A model generated the notes under the pieces. That model was not told where the DNA came from and searched no databases. It saw only the letters and a list, made by a program, of their open reading frames with translations. The position numbers and the translations under genes are program-made. Positions 23,869 through 32,327 of a DNA stretch of 35,545 nt are shown here, piece after piece (the stretch's first letter is position 1; every line of letters starts with the position of its first letter). Source of the stretch: Bryobacterales bacterium (GTDB lineage Bacteria > Acidobacteriota > Terriglobia > Bryobacterales > Bryobacteraceae); contig PMTR01000194.1 of assembly GCA_003167255.1 (NCBI GenBank), forward strand, positions 77,718-113,262. Reading direction: 5' to 3'.

Positions 23869-25350
23869 TCACGACGTCTTGCTGTACCCATAACCCTTCA
23901 GCACTTCTCTCGCCACCGCCCGATCGTCGAACGGAATGGTGCGATCCTTCAGAACCTGGTACGTCTCGTGGCCCTTGCCGGCGAGGATCACGATGTCGCC
24001 TTCCAGAGCCTCTTTGAGGGCGCGCGCGATGGCGGCGGCGCGGTCGGGCTCAATGACGTGAGCGACGTCGGTGCGGCGGATTCCCACCAGGGCGTCGTTC
24101 ATGATCGTCAGGGGATCTTCGGAGCGCGGGTTGTCGCTGGTGAGGACGACGAAATCGCTGGCTTCGGCGGCGGCGTAACCCATGAGGGGCCGCTTGGCGC
24201 GGTCGCGGTCGCCACCGCATCCGAACAGCGTGATGATGCGTTTGGGATTGAGGCCGCGGGCCACGGCGATGACGTTGCGCAGCGCATCGTCGGTGTGGGC
24301 GTAATCCACCACTACGATGAAGGGCTGGCCTTGGTCGACGCGCTCGAAGCGGCCGGGAACGGCGGGAAGATCGGCGATCCCGCGCGCCACGGTCTCCGGT
24401 GGGATGCCATAGGAAAGGCCGGCTCCGCAGGCCGCGAGAATATTGTACACGTTGATTCTTCCGATGAGCGGCGATTCCACCGCGAAACGCAGCTTGCCGA
24501 ACTGCACGTCGAAGCGCAGACCGTGAAAGCCGGACGAGACGTGTTGCGCGCGCAGGCCGGACTCCGCGCCAAGGCCATACCAGAAGACTTCGGTTTTCGG
24601 GTGAAGCGTCATGCGGCGGGCGTATTGGTCGTCGCGATTCAGCACGGCGAAGCGCGGCGGGGGAGCGCCGGCGCCGGCGAACAACATCTGCTTGGCGGCG
24701 AAGTAAGCTTCCATGGTGCCGTGAAAATCCAGGTGATCGCGCGTCAGGTTGGTGAACACGGCGGTATGAAAGTGAAGCGCGTAGACGCGGCCGAGCTCGA
24801 GCGCGTGCGACGAAACCTCCATGGTGGCGTGGGTGCCGCCGGCCTGCCGCAGGTCCGCGAACAGCTTCACCAGTTCGAGCGATTCGGGCGTGGTGTTGAC
24901 GGCCGGAAGCACGCGGCCGGCGAGGTGATATTCGATGGTGCCGACCAGCGCGGTGGTATAGCCGGCGGCGCGGAGGATGGAATCGAGCAGGTACGAAGTG
25001 GTGGTTTTGCCGTTGGTGCCGGTGATGCCGGTGAGGCCGATGTGCTCATCCGGGCGTCCGAAAAGCCTGCGTGAGGCGATGGCCAGGGCGTGGCGCCCGT
25101 GCTCCACGGCAATCCACGGCGCGACGCCCTCCGGCGCTTCCGATTCGGAGACCACGGCGGCGGCGCCGCGCGCGAACGCGTCCTCGGCGAAGCGGCGGCC
25201 GTCGGTGCGGCTGCCGGGGAATGCGAAGAACAGGTAGGCGGGCTCAACGCGCCGGGAATCGTACGCCAGGCCGGCGACCAGCCGGGAGGCAAGTTCGGGC
25301 GCGAGGGGCTGTTTCAGCCCAACGCCCGAAAGTATCTCGCCCATGGTCAT
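23869..25350 (-). CDS. murE: UDP-MurNAc-tripeptide synthetase MurE (meso-DAP type)
   Basis: Cytoplasmic Mur ligase adding the third stem-peptide residue. 493 residues from ATG 25350, whose ATGA overlaps the stop of the upstream PBP gene; the longer open frame upstream is not MurE. ATP loop 'GTNGKTTT' (111-118), Lys220 in 'AAKQMLF' as the probable carbamylated lysine, 'VDYAHTDDALRN' (348-359), 'GCGGDRDRAKRPLM' (377-390) and 'DNPRSEDP' (406-413). The DNPR motif marks meso-diaminopimelate as substrate by family knowledge, so the wall is expected to be of the A1-gamma type. Its stop is 3 bases before murF. Confidence 0.97.
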   Translation of the reverse strand: MTMGEILSGVGLKQPLAPELASRLVAGLAYDSRRVEPAYLFFAFPGSRTDGRRFAEDAFARGAAAVVSESEAPEGVAPWIAVEHGRHALAIASRRLFGRPDEHIGLTGITGTNGKTTTSYLLDSILRAAGYTTALVGTIEYHLAGRVLPAVNTTPESLELVKLFADLRQAGGTHATMEVSSHALELGRVYALHFHTAVFTNLTRDHLDFHGTMEAYFAAKQMLFAGAGAPPPRFAVLNRDDQYARRMTLHPKTEVFWYGLGAESGLRAQHVSSGFHGLRFDVQFGKLRFAVESPLIGRINVYNILAACGAGLSYGIPPETVARGIADLPAVPGRFERVDQGQPFIVVVDYAHTDDALRNVIAVARGLNPKRIITLFGCGGDRDRAKRPLMGYAAAEASDFVVLTSDNPRSEDPLTIMNDALVGIRRTDVAHVIEPDRAAAIARALKEALEGDIVILAGKGHETYQVLKDRTIPFDDRAVAREVLKGYGYSKTS

Positions 25351-27356
25351 CGTGCAAACTGTACGCGAATGCGTTCTCCTGCGTGTAGGACGGCGCCCGC
25401 CGGCGGATCTTGCACGCGGGCGATGCCACTGCCGTCGGGTTGAACCGTCAGTCCTCGAGCCGCCGCTTCCGCCAGGACCGCCCGGAGCGACATTCCCCGG
25501 AAGTTGGGAATCGCGGATTGCGACGGAGCGGGCGCCGCCGCCGCTTGTGCGGGCGATGCCGCCGCGGCGGCATCGTCGTCCGCGGGATCTTCCAGGATGT
25601 TGGGCTGCTTCGAGCCCAGGTCGGCGATGGCCAGATCGTCGATCGCTTGGTTTTTCGCAATCAGGGTTGGGGTAGCCCGCTGTACATCGGGCAGATCCTT
25701 GGGAACATCCAGGATGCGCAGCGCTTCGGTGGCGACGGCGCGGAACACCGGGGCCGCCGCGGCGCCACCAAAGCCGGCCTGGCCGTGTGTGCCGTTGAGC
25801 GTCACCACCACCACCACCGCGGGATTCGTCAGCGGCGCGAAGCCCATGAAAGTTCCGTTGTAAGTGTGCGTATAGTGGTGCGCGGCGTAATCGTAGATCT
25901 GCGCGGAGCCGGTCTTGCCGCCCGCCGTGTAGCCTTCCAGCCTGGCGCCCTTCCCCGTGCCTACGAGCACCACGCCTTCCATCATCTGCCGCATCTTGAT
26001 AGCGGTCTCCGGCTGGAGGACGCGCACCGGCGGCGCGAAGGATGTGGTCTGGCCCGAGTTTTTCAGCACCAGCCGCGGCCTTACCAGCAGCCCTCCGTTC
26101 GCCACCACCGACGCGGCCTGCGCCAGTTGCACCGTAGTGACGCTGATCTCTTGCCCCATGGAAATCGAAGCCAGCGATGTGGCGCCCCATAGCGGCAGCC
26201 GGCGCAGACGGCCGCGGTCTTCTCCGGGCAGCGGGATGCCGGTCTTCTGGCCGAAGCCGAAGCGGCGCACATAGTCGTACATCTTCTCGCGGCCCACCTG
26301 CAGACCGATTTCGATGGCGCCAATGTTGCTTGAGTGCGCCAGCACATCGCGCATGGGGACGATGCCCATGCCGCCGTGCGAATCGTGTATCGTCCGGGTG
26401 AACAGCGTGAGCACGCCGCCATGGCAGTTGATCATGCTCTCCGGCCCCAATGACGTGGTTTCGAGCGCCGCCGAAAGCGTGATCACCTTGAAGACCGACC
26501 CGGGCTCGAAGGAAACGCCGGTAGCGTGGTTCGCGCGGCCGGGATCTAGCACCGATGCGGGAGGTTCGTTGGGATCGTAGGTGGGGTAACTGGCAAGTGC
26601 TAGCACCTGCCCGTCATACGGATTCATCACGACCACGCTGCCGCTGACTGCGCCATGCGCTTCAACCGCCGCCGCAATCTCGCGTTCCGCCACGAATTGC
26701 AGCCGCTCGTCGATGGTCAGGGTGATGGTCGCGCCGGCGCGTCCCTCGTTCGAAAGTTGCTGGTCGATGCCGCGATGGCGTGCGTCGGTCAGCCGCCGCG
26801 CCTGGGCTGCCTCGCCGCGAAGTTCCGCATCGAGCGTTTTCTCGATGCCGGCGTTGCCGGACTCCTCGAAATCCACGCCGCCCAGGACGTGCGCCGCCAG
26901 CGTGCCCTTGGGATAGTGGCGGTGGCTCTCGGGCTCGATATGAATCCAATCCAGGTTCAGCCCTCTGAGGTTCTGGACCTCCTGCGGCGTGATGTCGCGT
27001 TTGACCCACAGGAAGCCGCGGTGACTGTCGCAGGCCGCTTTGATGCGGCCGTAGAGTTCGGCCTCATCCATGTGGAGCTGGCCCGCCAGCAGGCTGGCGT
27101 TCAGCTTCAGGTCCGGCAGCTTCCGCGGATCCACGTCGACCGATTGCGTGCTCAGGCTCAGGGCCAGCGGGCGGCCGGCGCGGTCCAGGATGGGGCCGCG
27201 GGCAGCCGGAATCTGGATGACGTGCTCCTGGCGGTCCCGGGCCTTTTGGACGTAGTCCTGGTGATGAACTATCTGGAGCTTGATCAGGTTGTAGAAGATG
27301 GCCGCGCCCCACACGAAGACAAGACCGGCCACCCATGTGAGACGTCGATCCACCAT
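25347..27356 (-). CDS. ftsI: Division-type penicillin-binding protein with C-terminal PASTA domain
   Basis: Class B PBP: a septal transpeptidase anchored in the inner membrane that cross-links new glycan with FtsW. 669 residues. Short cytoplasmic tail and helix (about 7-27), dimerisation domain from 'RGPILDRAGRPLA' (53-65), and transpeptidase motifs SVFK (nucleophile Ser287), SSN (342-344) and KTG (481-483). An Ala/Pro/Asp-rich linker (~590-612) leads to one PASTA domain (~614-669, 'IPNFRGMSLRAVLAEAAARGL'). PASTA is usual in Gram-positive PBPs and in Spo VD-like proteins; proteobacterial FtsI lacks it. The gene follows ftsL by 36 nt and overlaps murE by 4 nt. Symbol by position and motifs. 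Confidence 0.94.
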   Translation of the reverse strand: MVDRRLTWVAGLVFVWGAAIFYNLIKLQIVHHQDYVQKARDRQEHVIQIPAARGPILDRAGRPLALSLSTQSVDVDPRKLPDLKLNASLLAGQLHMDEAELYGRIKAACDSHRGFLWVKRDITPQEVQNLRGLNLDWIHIEPESHRHYPKGTLAAHVLGGVDFEESGNAGIEKTLDAELRGEAAQARRLTDARHRGIDQQLSNEGRAGATITLTIDERLQFVAEREIAAAVEAHGAVSGSVVVMNPYDGQVLALASYPTYDPNEPPASVLDPGRANHATGVSFEPGSVFKVITLSAALETTSLGPESMINCHGGVLTLFTRTIHDSHGGMGIVPMRDVLAHSSNIGAIEIGLQVGREKMYDYVRRFGFGQKTGIPLPGEDRGRLRRLPLWGATSLASISMGQEISVTTVQLAQAASVVANGGLLVRPRLVLKNSGQTTSFAPPVRVLQPETAIKMRQMMEGVVLVGTGKGARLEGYTAGGKTGSAQIYDYAAHHYTHTYNGTFMGFAPLTNPAVVVVVTLNGTHGQAGFGGAAAAPVFRAVATEALRILDVPKDLPDVQRATPTLIAKNQAIDDLAIADLGSKQPNILEDPADDDAAAAASPAQAAAAPAPSQSAIPNFRGMSLRAVLAEAAARGLTVQPDGSGIARVQDPPAGAVLHAGERIRVQFAR

Positions 27357-27392
27357 GCCGCGCCGCGTGACCGTGTCACGCTCCTCCTTCGC

Positions 27393-27881
27393 TTACTCTT
27401 TCACCATCGCGACCGCGCTAGCGGACTGGTTGTCGAGATGCACAACCTGGCTCGACAAAGGGGTCACAAGGTTCTGCCTCTGCGCCAGTTTTTCCAGCCG
27501 CCCGGGGCTGAGGAGCTCGGCTTGCTGGAGTTCCAGCGCGCGGCGCTCATCGGCCAGGTTGCTTGCTTCGGTGCGCAGGACTTCGATGCGGTAACCGGCC
27601 AGCGTGCTGGCCGCGCCGGGCGCCAGAACACCGGTGAGCAGCGCCAGAGCCAGACATGCCGCGCCGATGGCCGACCAGCATTTGCCGCGCGATTCCGGAT
27701 CGGCTTCTCGCACCAGCCGCGAATTGTCGATTTTCTTGCAATAGAAAAAGACGTCTTCGTGCGGAAGCGTGCGCAACAGGAACGTGTCCCGTTCCGTTCG
27801 CGCGCTCTCCGGCCGTGTGACGGGGGCCTCCGCGCCCGCCGCTATTGCCGTTCTTCGGAAAAACTGTGGCACCGTTGCCAT
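27393..27881 (-). CDS. ftsL: FtsL-like divisome protein
   Basis: A 162-residue bitopic protein between rsmH and the PBP gene, the usual place of ftsL. It has a long basic cytoplasmic region (about 1-68), one transmembrane helix (about 70-90), then a heptad-like coiled coil ('YRIEVLRTEASNLADERRALELQQAEL'-type pattern at about 96-122) and a short periplasmic tail with 'LAQRQNLVTP', which resembles the family motif at the end of FtsL/DivIC coiled coils. FtsL sequences are poorly conserved, so the assignment rests on topology and position. The cytoplasmic part is longer than in E. coli. AGAGAGG overlapping the rsmH stop is the ribosome binding site. Confidence 0.8.
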   Translation of the reverse strand: MATVPQFFRRTAIAAGAEAPVTRPESARTERDTFLLRTLPHEDVFFYCKKIDNSRLVREADPESRGKCWSAIGAACLALALLTGVLAPGAASTLAGYRIEVLRTEASNLADERRALELQQAELLSPGRLEKLAQRQNLVTPLSSQVVHLDNQSASAVAMVKE

Positions 27882-27896
27882 GGCTGCGTTACCTCT

Positions 27897-28757
27897 CTAG
27901 TTCATCTCGACGGCGCGCAACTTGGCGCTGCGCGACGGCGCGTTTTGGGAGATTTCTCGCTCGCTCGGCTGAAGCGGATGCTTGGTCAAAATGACCGCTC
28001 GCGCCTGGCGTCCCAGCTCCCTGAATTTCTCTTTCACTTTTCGGTCGTCGATGGACATGAATGCGATGACCACCATACGCCCGCCGCTCGCCAACAGGCC
28101 GGGGCCGGTTTCCAACAGCCGGTCCAACTGGCCTGGTTCATCGTTCACCGCCATTCGCAACGCCATGAATGTTTTCGTGGCGGGATGCAAACGGCCCGTC
28201 CTGGGCACGGCCCGCTCCACTACATCGGCCAGATGCAGTGTGCTCCGTATGGGCCGTGCTCGGACGATTGCTCTGGCTATCTTCCGCGCCCTCCTTTCTT
28301 CGCCTAGCTGAAAGATCAGGTCGGCGAGCGCCTTTTCGGCGCTGTAATTGACCAAATCGGCCGCCGGCATGCCAGTGGTTCGATCCATTCGCATGTCCAG
28401 CGGCCCATCCGCCAAAAATGAAAAGCCACGCTCCGGCGTCGTGAGCTGATACCGGCTCACACCCAGGTCCGCCAGCAGGCCATCGATCTTGCGCAGCCCG
28501 TTCTCTTCCAACGCCGATGGCAGGTCCTCGAACGATCCATGGTGATACCGGATCCGTCCGGCCCACTCGGCCGTGTTGCTGCGCGCCATCTCCAGAGAAT
28601 CCGCATCGCGATCGCTCGCGATCACCAAACCCGTGGTGAGACGCTGCGCGATGAGCGCCGTGTGCCCGCCCAACCCGGTGGTCGAGTCCAGATAGACTCC
28701 GTCGGGCCGCACCGCCAGCAGTTCGATCGCTTCGGCGGCCATGACTGGAAAGTGCAT
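27897..28757 (-). CDS. rsmH: 16S rRNA m4C1402 methyltransferase RsmH (MraW)
   Basis: SAM-dependent methyltransferase that modifies C1402 in the decoding site of 16S rRNA. 286 residues. It opens with 'HFPVMAAEAIELL', then the SAM motif 'YLDSTTGLGGHT' (22-33), 'ASDRDADSLEMA', 'GLLADLGVSRYQL', 'RGFSFLADGPLDMRMD' and 'TFMALRMAVNDE', and ends in 'SEREISQNAPSRSAKLRAVE'. All are family marks. The start is 6 nt after the mraZ stop. Length is slightly below the usual ~310. Confidence 0.97.
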   Translation of the reverse strand: MHFPVMAAEAIELLAVRPDGVYLDSTTGLGGHTALIAQRLTTGLVIASDRDADSLEMARSNTAEWAGRIRYHHGSFEDLPSALEENGLRKIDGLLADLGVSRYQLTTPERGFSFLADGPLDMRMDRTTGMPAADLVNYSAEKALADLIFQLGEERRARKIARAIVRARPIRSTLHLADVVERAVPRTGRLHPATKTFMALRMAVNDEPGQLDRLLETGPGLLASGGRMVVIAFMSIDDRKVKEKFRELGRQARAVILTKHPLQPSEREISQNAPSRSAKLRAVEMN

Positions 28758-28763
28758 ATGCCA

Positions 28764-29249
28764 TCAGTTCAGCCCCGCTGCTTCGAGCAGCGCCACATCG
28801 TCGCTCGCGACTTGCGCCGCCTCGCGCTTGCGTTCTTCGTAAATCTTTTCGCTGAACACTTCGATGCGGCCGCGGTATGCCATGAGCCGCACCGGTTGGT
28901 TCTCAATCGCCAACTCGCGGCGCAACTCCGGCGAGAAAAGGATTCTGCCCTGGCTGTCCATTTCAGCTTCGGCGCCCAGGTCGTTCGCGTTGAAGGCGAT
29001 GTTGCGGGCGAGCTTCACGTTGTCGCGATACGATTCGAAAAACTTTTCGTTGGTGCGCCACACTTCGATGGGGTATATTTGCGCTGTGCGGCGATCCAAA
29101 CTGGTGACAAAGAGCTTCTTTTCCTTCAGGACGGCAAAATACTGCTGGAAGGTCGCCGGCAGCTTCACGCGACCTTTATCGTCCAGCCGTCCGGGGTACA
29201 TTCCCCGTGGCGGCTCGACCATCAGTAGTTGTTGACCTAGGACTTCCAC
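28764..29249 (-). CDS. mraZ: Transcriptional regulator MraZ
   Basis: DNA-binding protein of the AbrB/SpoVT swapped-hairpin fold that, in E. coli, represses its own dcw promoter. 161 residues from GTG 29249, chosen because AAGGA lies 6 nt upstream; the frame extends to 29315 with no support. Two MraZ repeats are visible: 'YPGRLDDKGRVKLPATF' (about 18-34) and 'AEAEMDSQGRILFSPELR', each with the DxxGR core. The C-terminal tail ('KREAAQVASDDVALLEAAG') is acidic and helical. It is the first gene of the cluster and follows a terminator of the secreted-protein gene. Confidence 0.95.
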   Translation of the reverse strand: MEVLGQQLLMVEPPRGMYPGRLDDKGRVKLPATFQQYFAVLKEKKLFVTSLDRRTAQIYPIEVWRTNEKFFESYRDNVKLARNIAFNANDLGAEAEMDSQGRILFSPELRRELAIENQPVRLMAYRGRIEVFSEKIYEERKREAAQVASDDVALLEAAGLN

Positions 29250-29266
29250 AAATAATCCTTTTTTTA

Positions 29267-29315
29267 TCCACTCTCGGCCACTACCAATAGTGCCACGGCC
29301 TCTAGTGTTTTGCAA
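29267..29315 (-). promoter_or_regulatory. Candidate dcw promoter with MraZ-like boxes
   Basis: On the minus strand a -35-like TTGCAA (29310-29315) is followed after 17 nt by CACTAT (29287-29292), a weak -10. Direct GTGG repeats lie at 29292-29296, 29277-29281 and 29267-29271. The last two are exactly 10 nt apart, as the TGGG-type MraZ boxes are in other bacteria. The position, just upstream of mraZ, suits autorepression. The match is weak and the call is inference. Confidence 0.35.
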
Positions 29316-29434
29316 GAGGGAAATTGCAGGATCTTACTGATAGGGACGGAGTTACATCGATACCACCCGATCTACACTGATCGGGAAACATACTATATAT
29401 AGATTTTAGGGCGAAGGAAAAACGAAGAAGGAAA

Positions 29435-29454
29435 GGGGCTGGCGGACCAGCCCC
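29435..29454 (-). terminator. Hairpin terminator of the Ig-like secreted protein gene
   Basis: GGGGCTGG-TCCG-CCAGCCCC on the minus strand, an 8-bp perfect GC stem with a 4-nt loop. It begins 16 nt after the stop codon at 29470 and is followed by a pyrimidine-rich tail (TTTCCTTCTTCGTTTTT). It separates the secreted-protein unit from mraZ. Confidence 0.75.
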
Positions 29455-29469
29455 GGATAGAGGGAGCTC

Positions 29470-32172
29470 CTACTGGATGGGTATTTTGGTGGCCAAGCTA
29501 TTAATCGCGTTGGAAGATCCAACAGGGACGATGCCGACCGAGATGCCGATATCGTTACCCTGAGGCGCATCGTTCGGGACGATGAACGCCACTTCGAAGA
29601 CGCCGATCATGTTGGCGCCAATGCGTGCACTCGTCACGGTGGCGCCGCTGGACCCGCTGATCCCGACAATCGCATGTCCGGTAGCCAAGGCATCGGCGCC
29701 GATAAGGTCGGCGCCGGGGTTATCCACCTGGCCGGTTCCCACGCTGGGCACGGTTGGTCCGAGGCCCGTCACGTACACGCGCACGATTTCATTGCGGCGC
29801 GCCGGGTTGTACGGATTCAAAGAAACGAAGCTCCCGTCGGAGCGGAGCGCCACCGCGCGCAACACGCCGTCCGAGTAGGGGACCTGGAAGATTCCCGGCG
29901 CCGCGGCGAGGACCTGCAGGTTGACCGAAGCGGAACCGGCCCCGACGTTGACCGTTACCGGCACGCTGGCGGCGGGCGTGACTTCGCACGGCACCTGCAC
30001 CATCAGTTGCGGTTGCCCGTTGACCAAAGTGGCGCTGAGAATGGGCGCGAGGTAGTTGTTGAAGTTCACCGTGATGCCGTTCGCCGAGGTCGGCAGTGGT
30101 CCGAAAACCGGGGCCGGGAAAAGACTGGCGGCTCCGTTGGGCGCAAGACCGGTGGCCGTAATTGTGGCAATGCCGCACGGCGAGATGAAGCCCGCTTGCC
30201 CGCTGGCTGCGTTGGCGAAGCTGGCGGCGGTAATCGTCGGACCGGGAGGACTGACGGTAAGGTTGAACGTGACGGAGTAGCCCCCCGGTATGGAGGCTGT
30301 CACGGTGGCCGTGCCGGTAACCGAACCGGCCGTCACGGTAACCTGGGCTTGGCCGGCGCTGTTGGTGAGGCCGGAATTGGAAGAGGGGGTCACCGGTCCG
30401 CTCGATGAGAAGGTCACCGTGTAATTGCCCACCGGGCCGGCGCTGCTATTCACCTGCACGATCAAGGGCGCCGGGAAGTTGGTGTTGATGACGGCGCTCT
30501 GCGGGTTGCCTGAGACTATGGTGATGCCGTTGGGCTGCGGGCCGGTGGGCAGCACCGTCAGAGTAAAGGCCTGGGAGAATCCACCCGAGCTGCCTGTCAC
30601 GCTGGCTGTCACGGTGACCGTGCCGGTAGCGTTAGCGGCGGTGACGGTGATCTGCGCCTGCCCGCTATTGTTGGTGACAGCGGTATATGCAGACGGGATG
30701 CCGGGTCCGGACACGGAGAATTGCACCGGGTAATTCGTGATGGGGGCATTGCTGCCGTTGACCTGGACTACCAACGGCTTCGCGAAGGCTGTGCCGGCAA
30801 CCGCGCTCTGCCCGTCGCCGCCGGGGATCTTCTGGAGGCTCTTAATTTGGACGACAGCGGTTTCGGTGAAGGTGTTGTTGATGGCGGAGTTGCCGACAAG
30901 CGACACGGTGATGTTGACGTTGCCGGCCGCCAGGCCGGAGAAGCTGGCCAGCGAGGAGATATTGCCGTTGTTGTCCGTGGTGTAAGTAGTGCTCGTCAGT
31001 GCCACCGCCGCGGCCGGGTTGGGGGACCAGTTTACGTTGACGTTCTGGACGCCGTTGCCGCGCGAATCCACGACCTGGGCAATCAGCGTGCCTAGCGATT
31101 GCGCGGGGCCTAGCGCCTGGTTGTTACCCTGTACGAGATTGATGGCCGACGGGGTGCCGGGGACGGCGGTGAAGGTATAAGGGCCGAATTCCTGCAAGTA
31201 GAGCGGCTGGAAGGGCAGCCACGACACACCGTTCTGAACGCCGGCACTGGAGTTGAGCACGAGGGCCGTCGTGTTCGTCACGGTCGAAATGACGTATTCC
31301 ACCCCGTTAATCCGAATCTCCTGGTTTGCCCCGAGGGCTGAGAAGTCGGTGCCGCTTACCGAGGTTACAGCCGTACCGTTGGTGTTCACAGTTCCCCCGC
31401 CGGCAGTCGACGTGGGGGTGGCCACGCCGCCGACCATGACATAGAACTGGCCGGTGCCGCTGCCGCTGAGCCTGGGCGTGCAATTGGCGTTACCGCTGGA
31501 ATCGGAGAGAACCGCACCGGGGTTGCCGGTCGAGCTGGATGGATCGCACGTAATGGTGGGCGATGTCTGGCCCGGGTAGGGAACGAGTTGGATGGAAACA
31601 TTCTGGACGCCGTCGGCGGCCAATCCTTTGCCGCCAACGAACACCTGGATATTCGGAATCGTCGAGCCGGAATTCCCGGAAAGCGCTGTTGAGCCGACCA
31701 ACTGGCCGTTCGTGGTCGGTACGCCAGCACCCACCATCGGGTTGCCGTTCTGGTCGATCAGGGAATACGTCTCGTAGAAGGTCGCCGAGGGGTTGCCGCT
31801 ATTGGCGGCTGCGACGATGGTGGATGGCAGATAAGGCTGCACGAGGGTGCCGTAGATCGCGAGCACGGTCTGGTTCAAGGGGTTGGTGCTCATGCCGTTC
31901 GAATCGGTTTTGGTGGTGGGCGAACCGACGGTGGCCTGACCGCTGGTGACGGTCCACGTGATGGTGGCGTTGGCCACGCCATTGCCAGTGGCATCGAACG
32001 CCTGCACCGTGATGGGCTGGAAGAACTGCAACGTGGACGATATGCACAGGCACGCCACCTGGCCATCGCCCGTTATGATCTTGAGGCTCGCAACCGTTTG
32101 TGCCGTTGCCACGCGAGCACCCGGCAGGGCTACCAGCATCGCGGCGATTACAATCATCCTGGATCGTGACAA
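29470..32172 (-). CDS. Secreted Ig-like repeat protein with a Solibacter-type C-terminal domain
   Basis: About 900 residues. I choose TTG 32172 because AGGAGG lies 5 nt upstream and a signal peptide follows at once ('MIVIAAMLVALPGARVATA'); GTG 32199 is the alternative. The mature protein has several beta-rich Ig-like (Big_1-type) domains with 'V.NA.ITWTVTSGQATV' and repeated 'TNN/TNSAGQAQ(I/V)TVTA' units, two of them near-tandem in the C-terminal half. The last ~230 residues, from 'ITAASFANAASGQAGFISPCGIATI' on (written here as a pattern start), match the TIGR03437 'Solibacter C-terminal' type as I know it. By analogy it is a surface or exported adhesin-like protein. Low-charge, Thr/Ser/Gly/Asn-rich composition differs from its dcw neighbours. 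Its terminator is at 29435. Confidence 0.85.
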   Translation of the reverse strand: MSRSRMIVIAAMLVALPGARVATAQTVASLKIITGDGQVACLCISSTLQFFQPITVQAFDATGNGVANATITWTVTSGQATVGSPTTKTDSNGMSTNPLNQTVLAIYGTLVQPYLPSTIVAAANSGNPSATFYETYSLIDQNGNPMVGAGVPTTNGQLVGSTALSGNSGSTIPNIQVFVGGKGLAADGVQNVSIQLVPYPGQTSPTITCDPSSSTGNPGAVLSDSSGNANCTPRLSGSGTGQFYVMVGGVATPTSTAGGGTVNTNGTAVTSVSGTDFSALGANQEIRINGVEYVISTVTNTTALVLNSSAGVQNGVSWLPFQPLYLQEFGPYTFTAVPGTPSAINLVQGNNQALGPAQSLGTLIAQVVDSRGNGVQNVNVNWSPNPAAAVALTSTTYTTDNNGNISSLASFSGLAAGNVNITVSLVGNSAINNTFTETAVVQIKSLQKIPGGDGQSAVAGTAFAKPLVVQVNGSNAPITNYPVQFSVSGPGIPSAYTAVTNNSGQAQITVTAANATGTVTVTASVTGSSGGFSQAFTLTVLPTGPQPNGITIVSGNPQSAVINTNFPAPLIVQVNSSAGPVGNYTVTFSSSGPVTPSSNSGLTNSAGQAQVTVTAGSVTGTATVTASIPGGYSVTFNLTVSPPGPTITAASFANAASGQAGFISPCGIATITATGLAPNGAASLFPAPVFGPLPTSANGITVNFNNYLAPILSATLVNGQPQLMVQVPCEVTPAASVPVTVNVGAGSASVNLQVLAAAPGIFQVPYSDGVLRAVALRSDGSFVSLNPYNPARRNEIVRVYVTGLGPTVPSVGTGQVDNPGADLIGADALATGHAIVGISGSSGATVTSARIGANMIGVFEVAFIVPNDAPQGNDIGISVGIVPVGSSNAINSLATKIPIQ

Positions 32173-32274
32173 AACTGCCTCCTGGTTCCGGGGGAACACT
32201 CATGGAAATGGGATGGACGCGGAGAGAAATGTATTATAACATCAATCGCGCCGCGCCGGTCCGCGGGAAAGTGC

Positions 32275-32305
32275 AAAAAAAAAGAGGGGAGCCGAAGCTC
32301 CCCTC
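32275..32305 (-). terminator. Strong intrinsic terminator of the 740-residue secreted protein gene
   Basis: GAGGGGAGC-TTCG-GCTCCCCTC on the minus strand, with a UUCG tetraloop and an uninterrupted run of nine T (32275-32283 as A on the plus strand). It begins 22 nt after the stop at 32328. The next gene starts about 100 nt further on. Confidence 0.93.
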
Positions 32306-32327
32306 CAGGAAAAACATCAAGTGATTC

